DNA of 64,000 nucleotides from positions 186,001 to 250,000 of the forward strand of contig BPKH01000001.1 in NCBI GenBank assembly GCA_026005035.1, read 5' to 3'. The position numbers were made by a program, and so were the translations under genes. The notes under the pieces are model-generated. The model made no database searches. It had not been told where the DNA came from and saw only the letters and a program-made list of their open reading frames with translations. Each line of letters starts with the position of its first letter. Position 1 is the first letter of the stretch. Source of the DNA: Porticoccaceae bacterium. GTDB taxonomy: Bacteria; Pseudomonadota; Gammaproteobacteria; Pseudomonadales; Porticoccaceae. This document shows, in pieces, positions 46,224-54,510 of the stretch.

Positions 46224-47536
46224 CAGACCGGCCGTGGGGGGCGGGCGCGCAGCACCCGCTCTCCCCAAAGAAAGAGCAGTAGGGCAATCGCGGCGGCGAA
46301 TGCGCAACTCATGCCAAGGGAAGCGCCAATCTGTGCTGGATCGGCGAACAGAAGATCGTTGACCAGCCCCACCGTGTAAGGACCGGCCCCCAGCCCCAGA
46401 ATATTGGTGGCCACCACGTAACCGCCCACGACCACGCCGCGCATGCCCGGCGGCGTCACCGCCTGCAGGCCGAGGGCGACGGGGGCGAGAGGGACGGTCA
46501 CCAGATAACTGATGCACGCAATCAAAGCGAGGGCGCTGCTCACCCCAGGAGCAAGGGGCAAGAGTACCGCCAGCGGCACCAAGGCGCAGGCCGCGCCGAG
46601 GGGAATGAGCAGATAATAGTGCTCGCGCCTCGCCGCCCTGAGCAGTCTGCCGTACAGGGGGCTTGTGAGTACGCCGAGGGCCCCGGCGACCAGGGCAATG
46701 GTGCCATAGCGCACCCCCACCTCGGTCACGCTCAGCCCATGCGCGCGATGGAGGAACGCCGGCGCCCACGATTGCACGGCGTACAACGCAAACACCAGGA
46801 AAGAGGTGCCGACCAGCAGCGCCCCATATACAGCCCGATGGGCCGCCAAGTGGGCGATGATCGCGCGATAGGGGACCGCCGCATCGCCCGTCCCCGCAGT
46901 GCCGCCCCCACCCCGGGGCGGTTCCGGGGTGGCCAACATCAAAACGGTGAAGATCAGCCCCGGTGCACCCACGAGGAAGAAGATCTGCTGCCACCGACTG
47001 AGCTCCAGCGCGATGGGGCCGTCCCAGGTAAAGCGTTCCGGCAACACGCCCACCAGCGCGCCGCCGGCGATCATTGCCGCCCCTACGCCCAAATAGGGCC
47101 CGGTGAGGAAAATGCTGAAGGGTAGCGCCCGCCTGGCCGGAGAAAAGTAATCGGAGAGCAGTGACCAGGCTGCGGGCGTGAGCGTCGCCTCACCGATGCC
47201 CACCAAAGCCCGCGCCACGAAAAGTGTGGCGAAGTTGTCGGCGAGACCGCAGGCACAGGTGGCGAGGCTCCAGACCGCCACTCCCCATGTAATCAGCCGG
47301 TTGCGCGAGCGGCGATCGACCCATCGCCCCAACGGGATACTGAAGAACACATAGGTGGCGGCGAAGGCGATGCCCTGGAGAATACCAATCTGACTGTCCG
47401 AGAGAGCCAGCTCCGCTTTGATGGGGTCCACCAGCAGGTTGAGGATCTGCCGGTCGACGAAAGAAAACACATAGATCGCCAACAGGAGGATCGTCGCCCA
47501 CCACGCCTGCAAACCGTCTTTCTTCACGACGTTCAC
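46223..47536 (-). CDS. MFS transporter
   Basis: 437 aa, twelve predicted helices. FVDRQILNLLVDPIKAELALSDSQIG and the loop 2-3 motif GRWVDRRSRNRLI identify the major facilitator superfamily, spinster-like/anion-cation symporter branch. The GTG at 47536 is chosen because a longer frame starts only at a TTG abutting the receptor stop and adds an unrelated N-terminus. Last gene of the long 46-61 kb unit. Probably imports the periplasmic oxidation product or exports an end product (inference). Confidence 0.85.
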   Translation of the reverse strand: MNVVKKDGLQAWWATILLLAIYVFSFVDRQILNLLVDPIKAELALSDSQIGILQGIAFAATYVFFSIPLGRWVDRRSRNRLITWGVAVWSLATCACGLADNFATLFVARALVGIGEATLTPAAWSLLSDYFSPARRALPFSIFLTGPYLGVGAAMIAGGALVGVLPERFTWDGPIALELSRWQQIFFLVGAPGLIFTVLMLATPEPPRGGGGTAGTGDAAVPYRAIIAHLAAHRAVYGALLVGTSFLVFALYAVQSWAPAFLHRAHGLSVTEVGVRYGTIALVAGALGVLTSPLYGRLLRAARREHYYLLIPLGAACALVPLAVLLPLAPGVSSALALIACISYLVTVPLAPVALGLQAVTPPGMRGVVVGGYVVATNILGLGAGPYTVGLVNDLLFADPAQIGASLGMSCAFAAAIALLLFLWGERVLRARPPRPV

Positions 47537-47629
47537 GACGGCAACCTTCCGACCCCGCACGATGGCTGCGCGGTCCGCGGGCGGCCCTCCGCATTCCTGC
47601 GGGAAGCCGCCCGCGAACAACTCGTCCAA

Positions 47630-49873
47630 TCAGTAGCGATAAGTAAACTTGACGCCGTACAACCGCGGGAATCCACCCCAACGCGCGGAATCGAGGGTCG
47701 CCACGTTGGCCGCATAGTCGAAGAACTCCTCGTCGGTGAGGTTTTTGCCGAACACCGAAACCTCGACCTTGCCGTCGGGGGCCAGGTAGGTGATGCTGCC
47801 GTCCAGAAGACCGTAGCTGTCCTGGCGCAGGAACGGATCGTTGCGGAAATCGGTGTAAAAGCTGTCCCGCCAGCTGTACGCGAGCCGGCTCACCAGTCGT
47901 CCTTTTTCGGCGAGGGAGAGTTCATGGCTCGCGGCGACGAAAAAGGTCCATTTGGGCACTTTGACGAAGTCGAGTCCCTCGGCGATTTTCTTGTCTTGGG
48001 CTGTGGCCTGCCCGTCGCCGTCCACATCGAAATCGCCGAAGTTGCGAAACTCGGGGTCCACGTAGCCGAGATTGGCATCGAGCGTCAGGCCGTTGTCAAA
48101 GGCGAACTGGAACTCCGCTTCGAAACCCGGAATGCGGGCATCCGCCGCGTTGATGTACAACAACTCGGCGCCGAATTGCGAGCTCGGGTTGTTGACGAAT
48201 TGCTGAATGTCTTCGTACTCCATCAAAAACAGCGCGGCGTTGAACCGACCCCGCCCGTCGAGGAAACTAGATTTCAGCCCCACCTCGTAGGAGGTCACCG
48301 TCTCCTCATCCGCCGGGCCAAGGGTTTCCTCCCGCGTCGCCCTGGCGTTGTAACCGCCGCTGCGGAACCCGCGCGTCCAGCTCCCGTAGACCATCAGCCG
48401 ATCTGTGAAATCGTAGGAAAGCGCGAGCTTGGGAGAGACGTTGTCCCAATCGTCATCCTTGCGGATGACCACCGCGCAGTCGGCGAAGTCGAGACTGCAG
48501 GTTCCGGGTGGAGAATACGAGATGGATTTTTCCTCCACCGTGTAGCGGGCGCCAAAGGTCACCCTGGCGCGCTCGGTGAGAAGATAATTGGCTTCTCCAA
48601 AGATCGCATAGTTTTCGTGGCTGATCTCGCTCTTTGCGGCCGAGTCCCTGCCGAGTACCGTGCGGCGCTCCCCGACGGTGTACTCCTGTTCGAAGTAGTA
48701 AAGTCCCAACACAAAATCGTATCGATCGGAGAATTTGGAGGCGTAGCGCAGCTCCTGACTGAACTGATCCTGGTCCTCCTCGTTGAAGGGGAAGTGGAAG
48801 ATGGGGAAGGGGGTCCCGTCGAAGTCAGTGCTCGAGTCGTACTGCACGTCCCTCCGCCCGGTAACCGATGTCAACACGCCGTGCCCCAAATCCCAATTGC
48901 CCTCCAGCACCGCGCTCCAGATCTCAATATCGTTGTTGATGGATAGATCGTGGTTGATCTTGTACTTGTCGTCGGGCGGGAAATAGCCGAACAGGGTCTG
49001 GGCGAGCTTGGGCGCGAACGGGTTCACCACGTTTTGCGACGCCGCCGAGCCGCCTTCGTCTTTGAGATATTCCGCGATCAAGGTCAGATCGAGGGCCTCG
49101 GTGGGTCGAAATGAGATCACCGGTCGCACAAGCCAATAATCGGTTTCACTCTTGTCGAGGGTCGGGCTGTCCGGCATTCCCGACGGATTGATGGACGGAT
49201 CTACTCGGCCGCCGTTGTTGTCCTTATAAAAGCCATCCCGATAGGCGGATACGCCCGCCAACTTGACGGCCATCTTCTCGCCAATGGGCCCTTCCACACT
49301 CGCGGCGTACTCGGCCTGGTGGTAGTTGCCTAGCGTGGCTTCGGCCGTAAAGCCGTATTCGCCGCTCGGCCTCTTGGTTCGAACGAGGACTGCACCCCCG
49401 GTGACGTTGCGGCCGAGCAACGTCCCCTGAGGCCCGCGCAGAACTTCGACCGCCTCGCGGTCGAAGGTGGTCAACAGGGAACCGGCGGGATAGCCGAGAT
49501 ACATGCCGTCGACGATGATCCCGACGGCCGGGTCCATGGAGCGGGTGCTGCCGTTGACGCCGATGCCTCGGATGAAGAAGTTGGGATAGGAGTTGTAAGT
49601 ACCTACGTTGGCCAGATTGGCATTGGGAACCATCCGCCCGATATCCACCAGATCGACCGAAAAACTGCCCTTGATCTGGAACTCACCGAAGGCGCTGATG
49701 GCGCTCGGCACATCCTGCACCGAAAGACCGACCGCGCGCTTTTGGGAAGTCACGGTCACTTCTTCGATCATCTGCCGGCGCTCTCCGTACGAACCTTCGA
49801 AGCCCGACGCCACTTGACCCCACCCTGCTTGGGGAATACCGGTCAGGGCGGTAGCCGCAATGCACCAGGACAA
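47630..49873 (-). CDS. TonB-dependent outer-membrane receptor 3 (start disrupted or non-ATG)
   Basis: 747 aa from a TTG at 49873. TonB box EEVTVTSQKRAVG, plug with FFIRGIGVNG and VEVLRGPQGTLLGRNVTGG, barrel ending LYGVKFTYRY with the expected aromatic terminus. The only well-placed ATG (49929, after CAGGAGGCGGAAC) is in another frame; one missing base between 49873 and 49929 would join it to the signal-peptide core LSWCIAATALTGIPQAGWGQ. In the present frame the codons just before the TTG read GVGKPRR, a good signal-peptide n-region without a start codon. Start is therefore uncertain; the rest is intact. Confidence 0.9.
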   Translation of the reverse strand: MSWCIAATALTGIPQAGWGQVASGFEGSYGERRQMIEEVTVTSQKRAVGLSVQDVPSAISAFGEFQIKGSFSVDLVDIGRMVPNANLANVGTYNSYPNFFIRGIGVNGSTRSMDPAVGIIVDGMYLGYPAGSLLTTFDREAVEVLRGPQGTLLGRNVTGGAVLVRTKRPSGEYGFTAEATLGNYHQAEYAASVEGPIGEKMAVKLAGVSAYRDGFYKDNNGGRVDPSINPSGMPDSPTLDKSETDYWLVRPVISFRPTEALDLTLIAEYLKDEGGSAASQNVVNPFAPKLAQTLFGYFPPDDKYKINHDLSINNDIEIWSAVLEGNWDLGHGVLTSVTGRRDVQYDSSTDFDGTPFPIFHFPFNEEDQDQFSQELRYASKFSDRYDFVLGLYYFEQEYTVGERRTVLGRDSAAKSEISHENYAIFGEANYLLTERARVTFGARYTVEEKSISYSPPGTCSLDFADCAVVIRKDDDWDNVSPKLALSYDFTDRLMVYGSWTRGFRSGGYNARATREETLGPADEETVTSYEVGLKSSFLDGRGRFNAALFLMEYEDIQQFVNNPSSQFGAELLYINAADARIPGFEAEFQFAFDNGLTLDANLGYVDPEFRNFGDFDVDGDGQATAQDKKIAEGLDFVKVPKWTFFVAASHELSLAEKGRLVSRLAYSWRDSFYTDFRNDPFLRQDSYGLLDGSITYLAPDGKVEVSVFGKNLTDEEFFDYAANVATLDSARWGGFPRLYGVKFTYRY

Positions 49874-49953
49874 CCGCCGAGGTTTGCCGACGCCCCGCGG
49901 CGCAGTGGGGTCGCGAACTGGATACGCATGTTCCGCCTCCTGTGTAGTGATCG

Positions 49954-50463
49954 TTAGAAGTCAAGGCTGAGGCGGATCCCTGTCCCCCTCTCCATCTTGG
50001 ATCGGTCGTGGGATATCTTGCGTTTTGGTGCGAACTCGAGAATCACCCGGTGAGGGGTATCGAGTGCGCCCATGAGCCGCCGGAAGTGCTCCCCTTCCCG
50101 CGCGCCCCATCGCTTTGCGATGAATCGGGGGAAGAACCACTCTTTGAGACGGCGGTCCTGTGGAGGGTGGACGATCGTGGTGCCGATATAGGTAACGCTT
50201 TTCCCCGCGCCCAGGGAAGTGCCTAGACTGGTCACGCAGACCGAAGTGTGGGGACAGCGGCGCACCGCGGCCACCCGCTTGCGGGTTTCGACGGTGGTCA
50301 TCCAGATCCGTCCTCCCTCGTGAAAAAAGCTCTGCACCACCCCAACCGGTTCACCTCGAGAATTGCGCCAGATGAATACGCACTCGCTCTGCAGCGCCAG
50401 AAGGCGCTGTTCCGTATCCGGATCCAGCGCGTAGGGGCGGACGTCCTCGAAGTCGCGGACCAT
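49954..50463 (-). CDS. Pyridoxamine-5'-phosphate-oxidase-like (split-barrel flavin/F420) protein
   Basis: 169 aa. LALQSECVFIWRNSRGEPVGVVQSFFHEGG and IWMTTVETRKRVAAVRRCP fit the FMN/F420-binding split barrel (PNPOx superfamily): a strand-turn-strand with a basic phosphate-binding T(V/E)TRKR. No PNPOx-specific PLP residues are evident. The start is 1 bp after the CoA-ligase stop. Together with two LLM proteins in the window it hints at F420 or unusual flavin redox chemistry, but no F420 biosynthesis gene is visible. Confidence 0.7.
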   Translation of the reverse strand: MVRDFEDVRPYALDPDTEQRLLALQSECVFIWRNSRGEPVGVVQSFFHEGGRIWMTTVETRKRVAAVRRCPHTSVCVTSLGTSLGAGKSVTYIGTTIVHPPQDRRLKEWFFPRFIAKRWGAREGEHFRRLMGALDTPHRVILEFAPKRKISHDRSKMERGTGIRLSLDF

Positions 50464-50464
50464 C

Positions 50465-51985
50465 TCAAGCGCTCGCCTCCCACTTTTCGACCCAGGCCTC
50501 CATTTCGGTGCGAACGACCTTGCCGCTTAGGCTGCGCGGCAACTGTTGGTAGTCGACGAAGAAGAGCCGTTTCGGCCGCTTGTAACGGGCCAACCGACCC
50601 TCGAAGAGGGCGTCGATTTCCCCTTGCGTGACGTCGCCCTCCACGGCCACTACCGCCACCGGCACCTCGCCCCAGTACGCATCGCGCTTTTTGACCACGA
50701 TGGCATCGAGAACCGCCGGATGCTCGAGAAGGATCTTTTCGATTTCCGCGGGATAAATGTTTTCTCCACCGGACTTGATCAAATACTTGGCTCGACCCAC
50801 AAAGCTGAAGGTTCCGTCATCGTTTTTGCGCACCAGATCACCCATCCGGAACCAACCTTCGCGAAAACTCTCCAGGTTGGCTTCGGGGTCGTTCCAGTAA
50901 CCGGAAAAGAGGGTCGGCCCTTTTACCAGAATCTCGCCCACTTCCCCCGGTGCCACCTCTCGCCCGTATTCGTCCACCACCCGCAATAGTGTGAGAGAGC
51001 TCGGCCGCTTGGCCAAATCGATATGTGCCGGCGAGGGGATGACGTTGCCCGACAGGGGGGCGATCCCCGTCTCAGTGGCGCCGAGACCGTTGAAAAAAGC
51101 CGCTCCCGTGCACTCCATGACTTCGGCGATCGCCTTGCGGGGCAAGAGATCGGCGAGGCCGCCCACCAATTTGACACCTCGGAAGGGACCGCTGGCGGCG
51201 GCCGCCTCCAAGAAGCGGTCGATCACTCCTGGCATGAGCAGCAGCCAACCGACCCGTTCCCGCTCGAGCACCCCGACGATCTCTCGGGCGTCGAAACCGT
51301 CTACTACTTCCACGATACCCCCCATCATCAGGGTGGACAGGCTGTGCTCGAGGCCGCCCATGTGGAACATTGGGGCCCAAGCCACGAAAACATCTTCGGC
51401 GTCTATGCCGAGATCGAGTTGGAGGAGCACCCGCCTGGCCACCAGGGCACGATGACTCAAGGTGGCGGCCTTGGGAAGCCCGGTGGTGCCGCTGGTATAG
51501 AGCAGCAAAAGCGGCGCCTCCCAGTCCACCGACGACGGCGGAGCAGAAGGCTGAACCCCGGTTTCAAGCGCCGCCTCGAAGGCTTCGTCCAGTTCCAGAT
51601 GTCGCTCCACCGCGTGCCGGACCGAGTCGGCCAACTGTGCGTACTTGGAAGAGTGGATCAGGAGTTTCGGCGCGACCAGCTTCAGGCAGTGTTCCAACTC
51701 CGCGGACGCGAGCCGCCAGTTGGCACAGGCGGCGACGGCGCCGATTCGCGCGCAGGCGAGCACCAATTCGAGGTATTCCACGCGGTTTTCGGACAGCACC
51801 GCCACCCGATCTCCAAGGCCCACCCCGCACTCCGTCAGAAAGCAGGCCACCTGGTCGACGCGGTGAGCGAGTTCCGCGTAACTGCGCTCGCTTTCGCCGC
51901 CGCGTACCGCCGCCTTGTCCGGTCGCCTGGCAACCTGCTCCAGAAAGAGTTCGTAGACGTTGGCGCTGTGGCTGGGACTCATCAT
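50465..51985 (-). CDS. Acyl-CoA synthetase (AMP-forming) 2 of the island
   Basis: 506 aa ANL enzyme. LLLLYTSGTTGLPKAATLSH, NGLGATETG, FRMGDLVRKNDDGTFSFVGR, KSGGENIYPAEIEKIL and the catalytic Lys in SLSGKVVRTE. The first of two tandem ATGs (51985) is chosen, with GAGG upstream. It lies between the acyl-CoA dehydrogenase and the split-barrel gene in the same direction. Differs enough from the enzyme at 41965-43518 to suggest a different acid. Confidence 0.88.
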   Translation of the reverse strand: MMSPSHSANVYELFLEQVARRPDKAAVRGGESERSYAELAHRVDQVACFLTECGVGLGDRVAVLSENRVEYLELVLACARIGAVAACANWRLASAELEHCLKLVAPKLLIHSSKYAQLADSVRHAVERHLELDEAFEAALETGVQPSAPPSSVDWEAPLLLLYTSGTTGLPKAATLSHRALVARRVLLQLDLGIDAEDVFVAWAPMFHMGGLEHSLSTLMMGGIVEVVDGFDAREIVGVLERERVGWLLLMPGVIDRFLEAAAASGPFRGVKLVGGLADLLPRKAIAEVMECTGAAFFNGLGATETGIAPLSGNVIPSPAHIDLAKRPSSLTLLRVVDEYGREVAPGEVGEILVKGPTLFSGYWNDPEANLESFREGWFRMGDLVRKNDDGTFSFVGRAKYLIKSGGENIYPAEIEKILLEHPAVLDAIVVKKRDAYWGEVPVAVVAVEGDVTQGEIDALFEGRLARYKRPKRLFFVDYQQLPRSLSGKVVRTEMEAWVEKWEASA

Positions 51986-52033
51986 GCAACCTCGCACATT
52001 TGCCGCGGCACGACTTCGGGGTATCTTCGTTGT

Positions 52034-53209
52034 CTAAAACGATCTGGGCAGGCCCAGCTGCTCCGCGATCAGGTTCTTGCCCATTTCGTTGCTGATCGGC
52101 CCGATTCTCAGCAATCGCGAGTCGCGCCAATAGCGCTGCATGTCGGTCTCCGCCGAGTAGCCCATGCCCCCGAGGATTTGAATCCCGAGATCGGCGGCAC
52201 GATTGGCGTACTCCGAGGCGGCGATCTTGGCCATCGCCGCCTCCATGGCGATGGGTTTTCCCTCGCTTTGCCGCTTGGCGGCGTGAAAGATCAGCAGTTC
52301 CGCCTGAGCCCTCCACATGGCCATGTCGGCCACATAGTGCTGGAGGATCTGGAACTGGCCGATGGGCTTGCCAAAGGCTCGGCGGGTGCGCAGGTATTCC
52401 AGCGCGTCTTCGATGACGCCATCCAAGATCCCTAGACAGGTGGCGGCGTTGATCAATCGTTCGTAATTCAACATCTCGAGAGACTGGTACCAGCCCTTGC
52501 CCTCTTCCCCGATCAATGCATCTGTGCCGAGATACACGTCGTCGAAACGAACCGTGCAGGAACTGTAGGCGCGCATTCCGATCTTGGGCAAGGGTTGGAT
52601 TTCTATGCCGGGGAGATCGCGAGGCACGAGCAACAAACTGATCCCCTGGGTGCGCCTTTCCACCGCATCATCGGTGCGGGCGAGCACCACCAGGTAGTCG
52701 GCCACGCTGGCCCCGGTGCTCCAGATCTTCTCACCCCGCAGGAGCCAACCGCCTTCCCTTCGCTCCGCCCGGGTGCGCAAACCTCCGAGGAGATCCGTCC
52801 CCCCGCCGGGCTCAGTGAACGCCATGGCGGTTTTGAGGGTGCCGGTGGCGATTTTGGGCAACAGAGCCTGCTTCTGCTCGGGAGACCCCGCGTACAACAA
52901 TAGTTTCGCGCCGGAGAAAGAGGTCACTCCCCAAACCCAGGTGAGGCCCGCCGCCGTGCGCGCCAACTCGCGGGCGAAGATCACCTGGTTGAGCATCGAC
53001 CCTCCCTGCCCGCCGAACTCCTCCGGAATGCCGATGCCGAGTGCACCGAAAGCCACTAGCTTATCCCACAAATCTTGAGGGAAGACGTCTTCCCTGCGCT
53101 CCAGTTCTCGACACCAGGCCTTGGGACATTCCCGCTCGACCCAGGCGCGTACTACTTCGCGAAAGTAGCGGTCTTCTTCGGAAAGAATCGAATCGAGCAT
53201 GTCCTCCAT
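52034..53209 (-). CDS. Acyl-CoA dehydrogenase 1
   Basis: 391 aa FAD enzyme that forms an alpha,beta-enoyl-CoA. PEEFGGQGGSM in the N domain, AMAFTEPGGGTDLLGGLRTRAERR (flavin/substrate loop), GEKIWSTGASVADYLVVLART and ILGGMGYSAETDMQRYWRDSR near the C-terminus. The base is expected either in this last segment or at the helix-G position and is not fixed here. Tightly between P450 (11-bp gap) and CoA ligase 2. Confidence 0.9.
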   Translation of the reverse strand: MEDMLDSILSEEDRYFREVVRAWVERECPKAWCRELERREDVFPQDLWDKLVAFGALGIGIPEEFGGQGGSMLNQVIFARELARTAAGLTWVWGVTSFSGAKLLLYAGSPEQKQALLPKIATGTLKTAMAFTEPGGGTDLLGGLRTRAERREGGWLLRGEKIWSTGASVADYLVVLARTDDAVERRTQGISLLLVPRDLPGIEIQPLPKIGMRAYSSCTVRFDDVYLGTDALIGEEGKGWYQSLEMLNYERLINAATCLGILDGVIEDALEYLRTRRAFGKPIGQFQILQHYVADMAMWRAQAELLIFHAAKRQSEGKPIAMEAAMAKIAASEYANRAADLGIQILGGMGYSAETDMQRYWRDSRLLRIGPISNEMGKNLIAEQLGLPRSF

Positions 53210-53220
53210 AGCGCTTCGCC

Positions 53221-54480
53221 TTAGGAAAAATACAGAGGTAAAAATGAGATCTTGCGGCCGAAGAAATTGGTTTGGTAAGCCACTTCCTCTTCAGCGCAGG
53301 CTAGGCGGCAGGACCGAAAGGTGCGCACGATCTCGCCGAACGCGGCGTTCAGCTCCAACCGGGCCAGTGGTGCGCCCACGCAGGTATGCCGGCCCGCCCC
53401 GAAGGCCAGATGACGCCCTGGGTGCTTGCGCTCGAGCACCACCTCGTGGGGGCACTCGAACCGCCGTTCGTCGCGGTTGGCGGCGCCGAAGCGAAGGTTC
53501 AGAAAATCGCCCTTTCTGAAGCGGTATCCTAGGACTTCGCAATCTTCCGCCACCTTGCGAAACATTCCCTGTGCGGGTGACTCGAGTCGCAACACTTCCT
53601 CGGTGAAATTGGGCACCAGCTCTGGTCGAGCGCTCAGGGTGTCAAAAAGAGCTTCGTCGAGCGCCAGCAGCAGCATCCCAGCGGAGAGCGCCGAAGTGGT
53701 GGTCTCGTTTCCGGAAGCGAGGAAATCAATGATGAGAATGGTGAGCAGGTCCACCGCATCGAGGCGATAGTCGCCGTTTTCCTCCTGTACCCGATCCGCC
53801 ACTCGGGTGAGCTCGGAAACGAAGCGGTTGTCTTTTTCACCTTCGAGCAGGCGACGAAAAAACGCTTGCGCTTCGCAGAGAGTACGCGCGCAGCGAAGTG
53901 CGGCCTCGCGGTCCACGGCAAGCCCGAAAGGCTCAACGATGGAGTCAGTCCATTCGACTACCTTGTCCACCGGCAGGTCGGGGAGGTCCATCAACTCGCA
54001 GATCACCCGGACGGGCAGGGGTCTAGAGAAATGGCTCACGAAGTCCACAGGCGCGGAGCGATCGGTTTCCTGGCGACGCTGCATCTCCCCTAGCAATCGG
54101 CGGACGGTTGCACTGACGAAAGGGGCGAGCTCGGCGAGTCTCTCCTTGGCAAAAAATGGGTTGAGGATCTGCCGCACCACTGTGTGGCGCGGAGGATCGC
54201 TGGTGGAACACGAATTGCGCAACACTTGGCAATGATGCTTCAGATAGTCGACGTAGGCGTCGATGATCCGGATGTCGTAGGTCTCCTTGAGGAACTCCAG
54301 GGGCGTGACGGCACTCAGGAAGGTGTCGGGCTTTTTGACAATCGCGAAGCACAGATCGTATCCGAGCACCAAGTGGAGCTTCTCGTTGACGCTGTAGAGG
54401 GGGCCGTCCTTGGCCAGTTCCCGATAGAGGCCATAGAGATCTCGCGTCTTGAACATCTCCAGGAAATCGGGATTTTTCAT
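53221..54480 (-). CDS. Cytochrome P450
   Basis: 419 aa, soluble bacterial P450. Heme-binding loop HLAFGAGRHTCVGAPLARLEL with the thiolate Cys367, I-helix oxygen-activation segment ASGNETTTSAL, ExxR in EEVLRLESP. No membrane anchor. GGGAGGCGTC precedes the ATG. Redox partners are not encoded nearby. In this setting it likely hydroxylates an unactivated carbon of the substrate (inference). Next in the unit after TonB receptor 4. Confidence 0.95.
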   Translation of the reverse strand: MKNPDFLEMFKTRDLYGLYRELAKDGPLYSVNEKLHLVLGYDLCFAIVKKPDTFLSAVTPLEFLKETYDIRIIDAYVDYLKHHCQVLRNSCSTSDPPRHTVVRQILNPFFAKERLAELAPFVSATVRRLLGEMQRRQETDRSAPVDFVSHFSRPLPVRVICELMDLPDLPVDKVVEWTDSIVEPFGLAVDREAALRCARTLCEAQAFFRRLLEGEKDNRFVSELTRVADRVQEENGDYRLDAVDLLTILIIDFLASGNETTTSALSAGMLLLALDEALFDTLSARPELVPNFTEEVLRLESPAQGMFRKVAEDCEVLGYRFRKGDFLNLRFGAANRDERRFECPHEVVLERKHPGRHLAFGAGRHTCVGAPLARLELNAAFGEIVRTFRSCRLACAEEEVAYQTNFFGRKISFLPLYFS

Positions 54481-54510
54481 GACGCCTCCCGCAGGATTCC
54501 GACAGGCCTC

